Source of the DNA: Njordibacter sp028825405
GTDB lineage: Bacteria; Pseudomonadota; Gammaproteobacteria; Pseudomonadales; Balneatricaceae
Direction: 5' to 3'
DNA: 64,000 nt
NCBI RefSeq assembly: GCF_047730065.1
Contig: NZ_CP159829.1
Coordinates: 1,736,001 to 1,800,000, forward strand
The translations under genes and the position numbers were made by a program. The notes under the pieces were generated by a model, which saw only the letters and a program-made list of their open reading frames with translations, was not told the origin of the DNA and made no database searches. Below, piece by piece: positions 45,056 through 53,660 of this stretch. How positions within the stretch are numbered: the stretch's first letter is position 1; every line of letters starts with the position of its first letter.

Positions 45056-46198
45056 ATGATCAAAATCATAGCGCTTGCGTTTACGCTCTTGGGTATTGCA
45101 TTACTCGCCCAATCCTTACGACCCGCCTATATTATTTATAAGCGAGAGTTAAGCTGGGGTTGGCTTTGCCTTATTATCCTCATCAGTTTTTTTATTCTGG
45201 GCTACGGAATTATGACGATAGCCATCTATTATAAAGCCGTGGCTAGTATTTTTGACCTTGTCGTCGCCACGATATTACTAGGTGGCAGCATATTTGTGAC
45301 CTTGGTGATGCAATTCAGTTTGAGCAGTATCAACAAAATTACTCACATGACTCGCCAACAGCATGCAAGTGATTTACTAAACGAGCGTAATAATGAACTC
45401 ATAGCACGGCTCCCTAGTGCAATCACTGAAACCGAATTTGAACTTCACTATCAGCCCTTAGTTAGCATTCATAATAATACAGTGCAGGGGGTAGAGTGTT
45501 TAATACGCTGGCCTCAATCCGATGGCAGCGCTATTGCTCCTTTAGAATTTATAAAATTAGCAGAGTAGTCTCACGTGATTGTGGACATTACCCATTGGGT
45601 CATTGAGACCAGCCTCAAGCAATTGGGCCAGTGGCACAGCGCTGGTAATACACTAGCCTTGCAAATCAATATTTCGGCGCGTGATTTAGATGAACCTGAA
45701 CTGGTCACATACATCACTCAACACCTGCAAAAAAATAACATCGAGGCTCACTTTTTAACCCTTGAAATTACTGAAAATTTGGTTATGGGGAATCCCACTG
45801 AATGCATTACCATTTTATAAAAGCTGAGAGACTTAGGAGTTGGAGTCAGTTTAGATGATTTTGGCACAGGCTATTCTTCGATGACGTTGCTCAATCAACT
45901 GCCTTTGAGCCAAATAAAAATAGACCGGTCTTTTGTCTTGGGCATGGAGCACAACAGCAAACACATGAGCATTGTGCAGTCGACCCTAGATTTAGGAAAA
46001 AACATTGGCCTTGAAATTATTGCTGAGGGGGTGGAAAATGCCCAACAAGCACTGCTACTAAAACAAATGAATTGCGCGCTGATTCAGGGTTATTATATTG
46101 CCAAACCCATGTCAGCTGGAGACCTCGAACATTGGCTTATGCGCAGATATGCCAACTCAGCACCACAACGAAAACACACACCAATTAGGAACCAAAAA
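45056..46198 (+). pseudogene. EAL-domain c-di-GMP phosphodiesterase gene with two in-frame stops
   Basis: One continuous frame of 381 codons encodes three N-terminal membrane segments (about 1-90) and a complete EAL domain, interrupted by TAG at 45566-45568 (after PLEFIKLAE) and TAA at 45818-45820 (after TECITIL). There is no frameshift. Catalytic elements all survive: VECLIRWPQ (EAL motif as ECL), NISARDL, LEITEN, DDFGTGYSS, KIDRSFV, AEGVE and IQGYYIAKPM. In family alignments glutamate is common at both stop positions (AEESG; EKLRDLG). No normal stop follows; the frame runs into msrA. Recent pseudogene is most likely; readthrough or sequencing error are alternatives. Confidence 0.85.
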
Positions 46199-46696
46199 AT
46201 GTCAAATGAACGCGCAGTACTGGCAGGAGGTTGTTTCTGGGGAATGCAAGATCTGATCCGCAACCTACCCGGCATTATATCAACTCGAGTCGGTTACACC
46301 GGTGGAGATGTCCCCAATGCGACCTACCAAAATCATGGTTATCATGCAGAGGGGATTGAAATTATTTTTGATGCCCAAGTCACAAGCTTTCGCACATTAT
46401 TAGAACTCTTTTTTCAAATACATGATCCAACCACAGCCATGAGGCAAGGCAATGATATGGGGCCGTCCTATCGGTCGGCTATTTACTTTGTTTCACCAGA
46501 ACAAGAACAGGAGGCTCTGCGCACTATTAACGATGTCAATGCATCAGGGTTGTGGCCAGGTAAAGTAGTGACTGAGGTTGAGCCTGTGAGTGACTTTTGG
46601 GAAGCTGAACCCCATCACCAAGATTACTTGGAGAAAATACCCAATGGCTATACCTGCCATTTTCTAAGAAAAGACTGGGTGCTACCCAAGACCTAA
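46199..46696 (+). CDS. msrA: Peptide-methionine (S)-S-oxide reductase
   Basis: 165-residue MsrA reducing the S-epimer of methionine sulfoxide. Catalytic Cys12 in LAGGCFWGMQDL; further motifs RVGYTGGDVPNATYQNH, ALF-like LELFFQIHDPTT, GNDMGPSYRSAIY and EPHHQDYLEK. The ATG at 46199 has TAGGA eight bases upstream, so it can be translated alone. It is in frame with the upstream EAL pseudogene with no stop between them. Confidence 0.96.
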   Translation: MSNERAVLAGGCFWGMQDLIRNLPGIISTRVGYTGGDVPNATYQNHGYHAEGIEIIFDAQVTSFRTLLELFFQIHDPTTAMRQGNDMGPSYRSAIYFVSPEQEQEALRTINDVNASGLWPGKVVTEVEPVSDFWEAEPHHQDYLEKIPNGYTCHFLRKDWVLPKT

Positions 46697-46830
46697 GGTA
46701 AACCGATAACGCATCCAAACCAAAGCTTAAAGAAAGTGTTTTTCCAGACAAACAACAAAAGCTAAATTTGGGTATCTGGGGGTAATATATGCCCCTACTG
46801 AACGACAACTATTAAATAGGGATTAATGAC

Positions 46831-47460
46831 ATGTTAAAGGGGTTATTATTAAGTTTCACTTGCATATTTTTTGCGGAATACACCATGGCTATTGAAGAAC
46901 CTAAATACACCGTTATTGAAGCCTCTGAAAAATTTGAATTGCGAGCATACAAGCCAATGATTGTGGCAGAGACCCGTGTTGGAGGAGATATGGACGATGC
47001 CGGCACTGCTGGCTTTAAAGTCATTGCAAATTATATTTTTGGTAACAACACCTCTAGTGACACCGCTAGTGAAAGCGCTAAAAATAAGATTAAGATGACC
47101 GCTCCCGTGAGCATGAAGCTGGAATCAGAACAAATTAATATGACTGCACCTGTGAGCATGCAAGCAAAAAATGGTCAGTGGTTAGTTCATTTTGTGATGC
47201 CTGAAAAGTACACTCTCAGTACCTTACCCACACCTAACAATCCAGCAGTGATCATCAGAGAAGTGCCGGCCCGAAATTATGCAGCCATTCGCTTTTCAGG
47301 TTTTGCAGGGCCGATTAAGGTCGATAGGAAAATTGCAGAATTAATGGCGTGGCTCAAAGACAAAGGCATTACACCTATTAGTGAGCCAGAGATGGCACGT
47401 TACGATGCCCCATGGGTACTGCCCTTTTTACGTCGCAACGAAATTATGGTTCAGTATTAG
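46831..47460 (+). CDS. SOUL family haem-binding protein, exported
   Basis: 209 residues with an N-terminal signal peptide (MLKGLLLSFTCIFFAEYTMA). The SOUL/HBP fold is recognised from YTVIEASEKFELRAYKP, the repeated MTAPVSM element (KIKMTAPVSM and NMTAPVSM), VHFVMPEKYTLSTLPTP and YAAIRFSGFAGP. The function of bacterial SOUL proteins is not settled; haem or porphyrin binding is inferred. AGGGA lies eight bases before the ATG. The 3' end overlaps the convergent oxidoreductase gene by four bases. Confidence 0.9.
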   Translation: MLKGLLLSFTCIFFAEYTMAIEEPKYTVIEASEKFELRAYKPMIVAETRVGGDMDDAGTAGFKVIANYIFGNNTSSDTASESAKNKIKMTAPVSMKLESEQINMTAPVSMQAKNGQWLVHFVMPEKYTLSTLPTPNNPAVIIREVPARNYAAIRFSGFAGPIKVDRKIAELMAWLKDKGITPISEPEMARYDAPWVLPFLRRNEIMVQY

Positions 47461-48638
47461 GCCTCTTCTCTGCAAGACACCCAAGCCTCGGTTTGATTTG
47501 ATTTTATGGCTGCTTCAACAAAGCGCATGCCATCTACACCATCCGCAATGGTTGGGTAGGCTAAAAAATCTTTGGGTAGGTCGGTGCCCTCTCTGCGCGC
47601 CTGAATGGCTACAGCGAATTCTAGATACAGATTAGCCCATGCATCAGTTAAAGCTTCTGGATGGCCCCGAGGCATGCGCAACAATCGCTCTGTCGCTGGA
47701 CTCATACCCGCACCATGACCACGAGAAATAATTTGCTCAGGGGCCCCTATGGCACGCAGGTGGAGAAATTCAGGTTGTTCTTGATGCCACTCTAAACTGG
47801 CTTTAGTGCCACACACCCTTAACCTTAAACCACATTGACTGCCAGCCACGGTCTGACTCACCATGAGAGTTCCTGGCACCCCCCCTTCAAAGCGCAACTG
47901 CATGAATGCCGTATCCTCCAGATGCTTAGGCTTGCCAGTAACATGAAAGTCGGCCCTTACCGCGTCTATGCGCAGACCAGACACAAAACGAGCTAAATGT
48001 TCGGCATGAGTGCCAATGTCACCCACCGTAAACGATGGGCCATTTTGAGCCACATTTAAACGCCAAGGAGCATCGTCACTCTGGTCCGTGATGTCCATCG
48101 CCCAATCCTGAAAGTACTCCACATGGATTTGGCGTATGTCGCCCAGATCACCGCAACGCACCATAGCTTGCGCCTGTCTAACCATGACGTGAGCAGAATA
48201 AGCATAAGTCACACCAAAAATGACACCAGATTCTTTCTGTGTCTTAGCAAGATTTAGGGCTTCTTCCAGAGATGTAGTGAGGGGTTTATCAGAAATAACA
48301 TCGATGCCAACATCCATAAAGGCTTTGGCAATCGGCGCATGCAAATGGTTAGGAGTAACAATGCTAACGGCTTCAATGCCATCTTCACGAGCGGCTTCAG
48401 CCTGCGCCATTTCATGGTAATCAAAATAAACACGGTCATCAGCCAACAACCAGGCTTTACCAGACGCCTTGGCACGTTCTGGGTTGGATGATAAGGCTCC
48501 TGCAACAATATCCCAGCGGTTTGAAAGGCGCGCACCATTAGCATGTACCTCACCGATCAAAGCTCCCTGCCCACCGCCCACAAACCCGAGTCGCAGGCGT
48601 CTTGAGGCCGATGGAAAATCACGTGTTTTTTGGTCCAT
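47457..48638 (-). CDS. Gfo/Idh/MocA family oxidoreductase
   Basis: 393-residue NAD(P)-dependent dehydrogenase of the glucose-fructose oxidoreductase/myo-inositol dehydrogenase family. Nucleotide-binding GFVGGGQGALIGEVHANG near the N-terminus, SIVTPNHLHAPIAKAF and the lysine of the DKPL motif (VISDKPLTTSLEEAL). Later VGDIGTHAEHLARFV holds the family's D-x3-H element. Substrate probably a sugar or inositol, but not known. It stands alone, 170 bases beyond the tctA stop on the same strand. AGGA lies seven bases upstream of the ATG. Confidence 0.9.
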   Translation of the reverse strand: MDQKTRDFPSASRRLRLGFVGGGQGALIGEVHANGARLSNRWDIVAGALSSNPERAKASGKAWLLADDRVYFDYHEMAQAEAAREDGIEAVSIVTPNHLHAPIAKAFMDVGIDVISDKPLTTSLEEALNLAKTQKESGVIFGVTYAYSAHVMVRQAQAMVRCGDLGDIRQIHVEYFQDWAMDITDQSDDAPWRLNVAQNGPSFTVGDIGTHAEHLARFVSGLRIDAVRADFHVTGKPKHLEDTAFMQLRFEGGVPGTLMVSQTVAGSQCGLRLRVCGTKASLEWHQEQPEFLHLRAIGAPEQIISRGHGAGMSPATERLLRMPRGHPEALTDAWANLYLEFAVAIQARREGTDLPKDFLAYPTIADGVDGMRFVEAAIKSNQTEAWVSCREEA

Positions 48639-48760
48639 GTTAGTGTCCTAAAGGATGGTGTGAGATGGGTCGGAATTAGCCTAGTTGGTTGCAGTGAATA
48701 GGCTCTTTTGAGGGCTTATGATAAACCACATTAGCGCTCTTGAAAAACCATTTTATTATT

Positions 48761-48773
48761 GGTATCGATAACC
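48761..48773. promoter_or_regulatory. Palindrome GGTATCGATAACC upstream of the oxidoreductase gene
   Basis: Near-palindrome around ATCGAT (TTGGTATCGATAACCC), about 125 bases upstream of the ATG at 48638. Its shape fits a LacI- or RpiR-type operator; no regulator can be assigned. Confidence 0.3.
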
Positions 48774-48809
48774 CATTAATGACCCAACACCTAACTCACT
48801 TTAACCTTG

Positions 48810-50333
48810 TTAATCTGCAGCACTCATCATTTTCACACCCACTTGGCGGCCCAACTTTAGCAGGCTAGGTAGAAACAAAATAACTAGGGTAATGCACGTA
48901 ATCGTTAGGGTCAGGGGTCGGTTCCACAAAAAGTCAAAGCTCCCATCACTAACCACCAATGCTCGACTCAAATTCTTTTCCAACATGCCTCCCAAAATAA
49001 AGCCCAGCAACATGGGCGCCATAGGAAAATTAAGAAATTTCAAACCGACTGCCATGAGCGTGATAAACACCATCATTTGGATATCAAAGGTGTTAAAACT
49101 CACCAGATACACACCAATAATGGAAAAGAAAATAATTAATGGGTTTAAAATTTGTGGAGGAATGGACAGCAACCTAGAAATATAAGGAATTAAAGGCAGG
49201 TTCAAAATTAATAGCACTAAGTTACCAAAGTACATAGAAATAATAACTGACCAAAATACATCAGGATGATCTACATACAAGCGAGGACCCGGTTGAATAC
49301 CATAAGCGATTAAGGCACCTAACATGATTGCCGTAGTGCCTGACCCTGGAATACCCAAGGTAAGCAAGGGTACAAAAGAACCCGTGGAAGCGGCATTATT
49401 GGCTGCTTCTGGCGCAGCAAGCCCTCTGAGGGCGCCCTTGCCAAACATTTTACGCAATCGCTCTGGTGCTAAATTACGCTCAAGTCCATAGGCTAAAAAT
49501 GAAGCAATAGTGGCCCCTGCCCCCGGCAAAACACCCACAATAAAACCAAATACAGAAGACCGAGCCACCGTTGGCGCTACTTCTTTTATTTCAGAGCGTG
49601 ATAATTTCATACTGCTTAAGGCCACGGGTTTCATCGTTTCACTCGTGGAGAACATGTTGCCACGCATGATGGTCATCATGACCTCTGCTAAAGCAAAAGT
49701 CGCCATGGCTAACAATAAAAAGCTAATGCCGTCCACTAAGTCCATTTGTCCAAAAGTGTACCTTGGTGCTCCCGTAATAACATCGTTACCTACGGTTGCA
49801 ATCATTAAACCAAATACGGTCATCATCATGGCTTTAATCACCTGCCCTTTTCCAGCAAAGGCTGCCACTGAGGTGAGACCTAACAGCATGAGGGCAAAAT
49901 AATCGGACGACTGAAAACTGAGTGAAACACTAGCCAGAGCGGGTGCTGCAAATATCAGAATAATTGCACCCACAGTGCCCCCACAAAAGGACGCATAAGC
50001 AGCTAAAGCCAGGGCCTTACCTGCTTGGTTTTTTTGTGCCAGGGGATAGCCATCAAAGGTTGTGACTAAGGTACTTGCACATCCGGGTGCATTAATAAGG
50101 ATCGACGATGTGGATCCACCAAATACGGCACCATAATAGACCCCAGCCATTAATATAATGCCTGATGAAGGGTCTAGTGTGTAAGTTATGGGTATCATCA
50201 AGGCGACTGCAGATATAGGCCCAAGACCCGGCAGCATGCCTATAAAAGTTCCAGCAAAACAACCCACCACCACCATTACTAAGTTAAATGGCATTAGGGC
50301 CGTTGATAAGCCAGTAAAAATACCTTCAAACAT
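48810..50333 (-). CDS. tctA: Tripartite tricarboxylate transporter, large membrane subunit
   Basis: 507-residue integral membrane protein with about 11-12 hydrophobic segments. Family motifs GTFIGMLPGLGPISAVALMIP, YYGAVFGGSTSSILINAPG, FDGYPLAQKNQAGKALALAA, and in the second half GVLPGAGATIASFLAY and LTLGIPGSGTTAIML. It forms the channel of a secondary, binding-protein-dependent carboxylate importer. TAGGAG six bases upstream of the ATG. Last gene of tctCBA. Confidence 0.95.
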   Translation of the reverse strand: MFEGIFTGLSTALMPFNLVMVVVGCFAGTFIGMLPGLGPISAVALMIPITYTLDPSSGIILMAGVYYGAVFGGSTSSILINAPGCASTLVTTFDGYPLAQKNQAGKALALAAYASFCGGTVGAIILIFAAPALASVSLSFQSSDYFALMLLGLTSVAAFAGKGQVIKAMMMTVFGLMIATVGNDVITGAPRYTFGQMDLVDGISFLLLAMATFALAEVMMTIMRGNMFSTSETMKPVALSSMKLSRSEIKEVAPTVARSSVFGFIVGVLPGAGATIASFLAYGLERNLAPERLRKMFGKGALRGLAAPEAANNAASTGSFVPLLTLGIPGSGTTAIMLGALIAYGIQPGPRLYVDHPDVFWSVIISMYFGNLVLLILNLPLIPYISRLLSIPPQILNPLIIFFSIIGVYLVSFNTFDIQMMVFITLMAVGLKFLNFPMAPMLLGFILGGMLEKNLSRALVVSDGSFDFLWNRPLTLTITCITLVILFLPSLLKLGRQVGVKMMSAAD

Positions 50334-50342
50334 GTCCCGCTC

Positions 50343-50804
50343 CTACCAAAATATCAATCGTGCTGGCGCAATATAAACGTCCAGTACTTGGGTTAATAGC
50401 AACCAAAAAATAAGCGCAAAAGGGACCGAAGCAAACACTAGCATTTTGATTCTACGTTCGCCTAAAAGCCAATAGCTTGAGGCTAAAAAAAGACTTGTAG
50501 TGATGGGAAAACCCAACCAAGGCAAGACTACTGAAAAAGTAAAAGTGAAGGCCATCAAGCCCAACATAAGCAGAATATTTGATTTTAAAAGTGGCTCGTT
50601 TTCGGCAACTGTGGCTGGTTTTAAAACAATTAATAGAATGGAAAAAATAACGCCCAGTCCCGATAACCAGTAAGGCATTGTTTGGGCATGAAAGGGTTCA
50701 AACTTGTCCCTTGGGAGTAAAGGTATATCAGCAGCGTAGTAACCATAAGTTACTGATAATAATAGGAACAATAACCCGCCAAAGCGGTCTTTAGTTAAGT
50801 TCAT
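50343..50804 (-). CDS. tctB: Tripartite tricarboxylate transporter, small membrane subunit
   Basis: 153 residues with four predicted membrane segments, beginning MNLTKDRFGGLLFLLLSVTYG, with LPYWLSGLGV-like TMPYWLSGLGVIFSIL and a Trp-rich C-terminus. It pairs with TctA; the tctA ATG is nine bases after its stop. It follows an intrinsic terminator that separates it from tctC. Confidence 0.92.
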   Translation of the reverse strand: MNLTKDRFGGLLFLLLSVTYGYYAADIPLLPRDKFEPFHAQTMPYWLSGLGVIFSILLIVLKPATVAENEPLLKSNILLMLGLMAFTFTFSVVLPWLGFPITTSLFLASSYWLLGERRIKMLVFASVPFALIFWLLLTQVLDVYIAPARLIFW

Positions 50805-50824
50805 GGGTTATGCCATTATTAATG

Positions 50825-50865
50825 AAAAAAGGTTTGAGCCAGCATTAGTGGCTGCTGACTCAAAC
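50825..50865 (-). terminator. Terminator between tctC and tctB
   Basis: Minus-strand stem GTTTGAGTCAGCA/TGCTGGCTCAAAC (13 pairs, one G-T) with eight-base loop, followed by six T. Partial readthrough would give more binding protein than membrane subunits. Confidence 0.85.
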
Positions 50866-50899
50866 GCAAGCTAATTAACTAACCAATGAGATCAATCAA

Positions 50900-51880
50900 T
50901 TATAGGAAACCTAGCTCGCGCATTAGGTTACCCACCACTTCCTCTTGTTCTTCAAGAAAAGTAACAAACTCAGCGCGGGGTTTGAAAATTTCAGTCCAGC
51001 CATTACGTGACCGAACTTTTTCCCACTCTGGAGTAGAATACATTTGTGCTAAGGTTTGAGCATACTCGTCTGCTTGTGCATTAGACAAACTTGGTGCCCC
51101 AAAAAAACCGCGCCAGTTGACGAAAGTGGCATTATAACCCTGCTCTTTTAATGTTTGTACATTGGGCGCAGCATCTGAGCGTTGATCACCTGTCATCACC
51201 AAAATACGAACTTCACCCGCAGCAGCTAAAGCTAATGCCTCACTGAAGCCTGTTGAAAGCAGTCCTGCTTCGCCTGATAAAAGACTAGCCATGGCTTTAC
51301 CACCACCGTCAAAAGCCAAATACTTGACGTTATTTGGGTTGGCACCAGCAGCTTTAAAAGCCATTGCTGCGACTAAGTGATCCATACTACCACGGGCGGA
51401 GCCTCCAGCAATATTGACAGAGCGAGGGTCAGCTTTGTAGTCTGCAATCACATCATTAAAGGTCTTATATTTAGAATCAGCCTTAACAACGAAAGCACCA
51501 AAATCACCAATGGTGGCTGCTATTGGTGTTAGATCCCTGAAAGATTGTGGAAATACTTTAGATAAAGAACGGATAACGATTGGTGTAGAGTTCACCATTA
51601 ACGTACCTTGTGCTTGATCTGCTGTTTCAATCAAGTGTGCAATGGCCTTACCGCCACCACCACCTGACATATTTTCATATGAAGCGTTGTTAATTAGTCC
51701 AGCATTGGTAAGAGCTTCACCTGTGCCACGAGCTGTGCCATCCCAGCCGCCGCCTGCGCCACCTGGAATAAGGAAGTGAATCGAATCAATGTTGGCATTG
51801 ACTGTGCCTGCGCCCAGAAGACCGGTCATCAGGGCCGCAGTCACCAACATGCGTTGCTTAGTTTTAAATATTTTTAACAT
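50900..51880 (-). CDS. tctC: Tripartite tricarboxylate transporter, periplasmic binding protein
   Basis: 326-residue substrate receptor of the Bug/TctC family with a signal peptide (MLVTAALMTGLLGAGTVNAN). Family segments: HFLIPGGAGGGWDGTARGTG near the mature N-terminus, the beta-hairpin NMSGGGGGKAIAHL, FRDLTPIAATIGDFGAFVV, NIAGGSARGSMDHL, and WRGFFGAPSLS. Ligand unknown; family members bind di- and tricarboxylates and other small acids. AAGGA six bases before the ATG. First gene of tctCBA and divergent from the two-component genes. Confidence 0.94.
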   Translation of the reverse strand: MLKIFKTKQRMLVTAALMTGLLGAGTVNANIDSIHFLIPGGAGGGWDGTARGTGEALTNAGLINNASYENMSGGGGGKAIAHLIETADQAQGTLMVNSTPIVIRSLSKVFPQSFRDLTPIAATIGDFGAFVVKADSKYKTFNDVIADYKADPRSVNIAGGSARGSMDHLVAAMAFKAAGANPNNVKYLAFDGGGKAMASLLSGEAGLLSTGFSEALALAAAGEVRILVMTGDQRSDAAPNVQTLKEQGYNATFVNWRGFFGAPSLSNAQADEYAQTLAQMYSTPEWEKVRSRNGWTEIFKPRAEFVTFLEEQEEVVGNLMRELGFL

Positions 51881-51946
51881 TGTAAGTCCTTAATGGTTTT
51901 TGTTTTATGCAGGGGCAGACTAACGAGCATTTTATGAAGAGGATAG

Positions 51947-51978
51947 TTTATGGCCGTAAAATTTATTTTGGTCATAAA
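51947..51978. promoter_or_regulatory. Inverted repeat in the tctC/kinase divergent region
   Basis: TTTATGGCC at 51947-51955 is mirrored by GGTCATAAA at 51970-51978 (8 of 9 matching) around an AT-rich 14-base spacer; an extra TTTATG half lies near 51930. This is a good candidate binding site for the response regulator encoded at 53657-54349. Confidence 0.5.
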
Positions 51979-52013
51979 GTTCACGAGTAAAGACACCTAA
52001 TATTCAGTAGAAT

Positions 52014-53660
52014 ATGAACATGAGAATAACAACAAAAACCATGAAACTACCCTTTCGGCGACTCAAGCTTAAAAGCCAAATGATGCTCATTTTGGGTTTA
52101 ATGGCATTATTACAAACCAGTATGCTTGGCTGGTTTGCAATGCAGTACCTGAGTCAATCTTTGGATGACGAAATTGGTCTCAAGACTTTACATGTGGCTA
52201 AAACAATCGCGGCAATGCCAGAGGTTACCTCTGCCGTGCTTGCCGATAATTCGAGTTATTTACAGCCACTAAGTCTGACTTTAGCTAACCAAACTGATGC
52301 TCGATTTGTGGTCATCGGCAACCAGCAGGGCCTACGTTTGGCCCACCCTAATACGGCTAAGTTAGGCGCTTCGATGATGGATGATGACAACGACAACATC
52401 AGTCCAACCTTAAGCCATGGCCGCGCAGTGATATCCAAAGCAAAAGGCAGTTTGGGTTGGTCGATGCGGGCCCGCGCGCCTATTTTTGGACCTAATGGCG
52501 AGGACATTATTGGTCTCGTGTCCGTAGGCTACCTACTAGACAATATAGATGCTGTTATTAATAAATACCGGGCTACTTTAATGTGGGCCATACTAGCCAG
52601 CTTTGGATTTAGCCTATTGACCGCCTTATGGTTTGCCAATCATTTTAAGAAGGCCATTTTTGGTCTTGAACCCGAACAAATAGGGCAACTTTATCAAGAG
52701 CGCAATGCCACTCTAGAATCTGTGCGCGAGGGAATCATTACCACTAATGCTGATGGCGAAGTCACAACCATTAATAAGGCAGCATTGCATTTTCTTGACT
52801 TGGATAAAGAAAAAATGTGGTTGGGGCAAAACATTAGTACTATTATACCCAATAGCCCTATGTTAGATCACCAACTCACTGCTACAGCTGCCTTTGAACA
52901 AGAAGTTTGGTTTAACCAAAAACCATTTATTGTAAATCGACTGCCACTGTTGAAGCAGACTCAAGTCATTGGCGTAGTCGCTAGCTTTAGGCCAAAAGAT
53001 GAATTAGATCTAGTCAGTCAGGAGCTAAAGCATATACAACAATATGCTGATAGCTTGCGTAGTCAGGCCCATGAATACACCAACAAACTTCATACCATCG
53101 CTGGATTGATCCAAATCGGTGCATCCGACCAAGCTCTAGCTCTGATTGGTCAAGAAAACCAAGCCCATCAAGTGCTGATTAAATTGCTCATGGATACAGT
53201 GCCAGACCCTGTTCTTGCAGGGTGCTTGTTAGGTAAGTTTAATCGGGCTAAAGAACTTGGTTTAGAGTTATATATTGACCCAGAAAGCCACATGAGTGAC
53301 CTCCCATTGCACATTCCTAGAGACCAGTTAGTGAGCATGGTAGGCAATATCATTGATAATGCAATGGAAGCCTGCTTAATGTCAGATGCTAGTGGAAATA
53401 CAGTCTCTATATCCATGACAGATTATGGCACCGACCTTATCTTCGAAGTTGAAGACCAAGGCCCTGGCATTGACTCTAACTTACACTCAGTAATTTTCAC
53501 CAAAGGCTATAGTACAAAACATGGCGAAGATCATGGTATTGGACTGCATTTGGTACAAAAACTTGCTGCTCGCTTGGGCGGGTATGTGGCGATGGAAAAC
53601 GTCACAAAAGGTGGTAGTCGACTGACGATTAGTTTACCCAAGCAGGCACCCAGTTTATGA
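52014..53660 (+). CDS. CitA/DcuS-type sensor histidine kinase
   Basis: 548-residue membrane kinase. Membrane segments about 22-45 and 188-208 bracket a periplasmic PAS-like sensor domain with the carboxylate-binding signature RLAHPNTAKLG (about 108-118). A cytoplasmic PAS domain (about 225-330) follows, then a SpoOB-type dimerisation segment with phosphoacceptor His353 in SQAHEYTNKLHTIAGLIQ and an ATPase domain (IIDNAMEACLMS, DQGPGI, DHGIGLHLV). Divergent from tctCBA, so it probably senses the acid transported. Its stop overlaps the regulator start (ATGA). The start ATG at 52014, 52020 or 52041 is not certain. Confidence 0.92.
   Translation: MNMRITTKTMKLPFRRLKLKSQMMLILGLMALLQTSMLGWFAMQYLSQSLDDEIGLKTLHVAKTIAAMPEVTSAVLADNSSYLQPLSLTLANQTDARFVVIGNQQGLRLAHPNTAKLGASMMDDDNDNISPTLSHGRAVISKAKGSLGWSMRARAPIFGPNGEDIIGLVSVGYLLDNIDAVINKYRATLMWAILASFGFSLLTALWFANHFKKAIFGLEPEQIGQLYQERNATLESVREGIITTNADGEVTTINKAALHFLDLDKEKMWLGQNISTIIPNSPMLDHQLTATAAFEQEVWFNQKPFIVNRLPLLKQTQVIGVVASFRPKDELDLVSQELKHIQQYADSLRSQAHEYTNKLHTIAGLIQIGASDQALALIGQENQAHQVLIKLLMDTVPDPVLAGCLLGKFNRAKELGLELYIDPESHMSDLPLHIPRDQLVSMVGNIIDNAMEACLMSDASGNTVSISMTDYGTDLIFEVEDQGPGIDSNLHSVIFTKGYSTKHGEDHGIGLHLVQKLAARLGGYVAMENVTKGGSRLTISLPKQAPSL

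Noticed and set aside
45056..45820. Stop codon reassignment in this organism
   Set aside because: TAA and TAG are used as normal terminators by neighbouring genes, for example soxB, topA and trxA.
45056..46696. Interpretation of the EAL locus as frameshifted
   Set aside because: All three open parts are in the same frame (offsets divisible by three) and only nonsense codons interrupt it.
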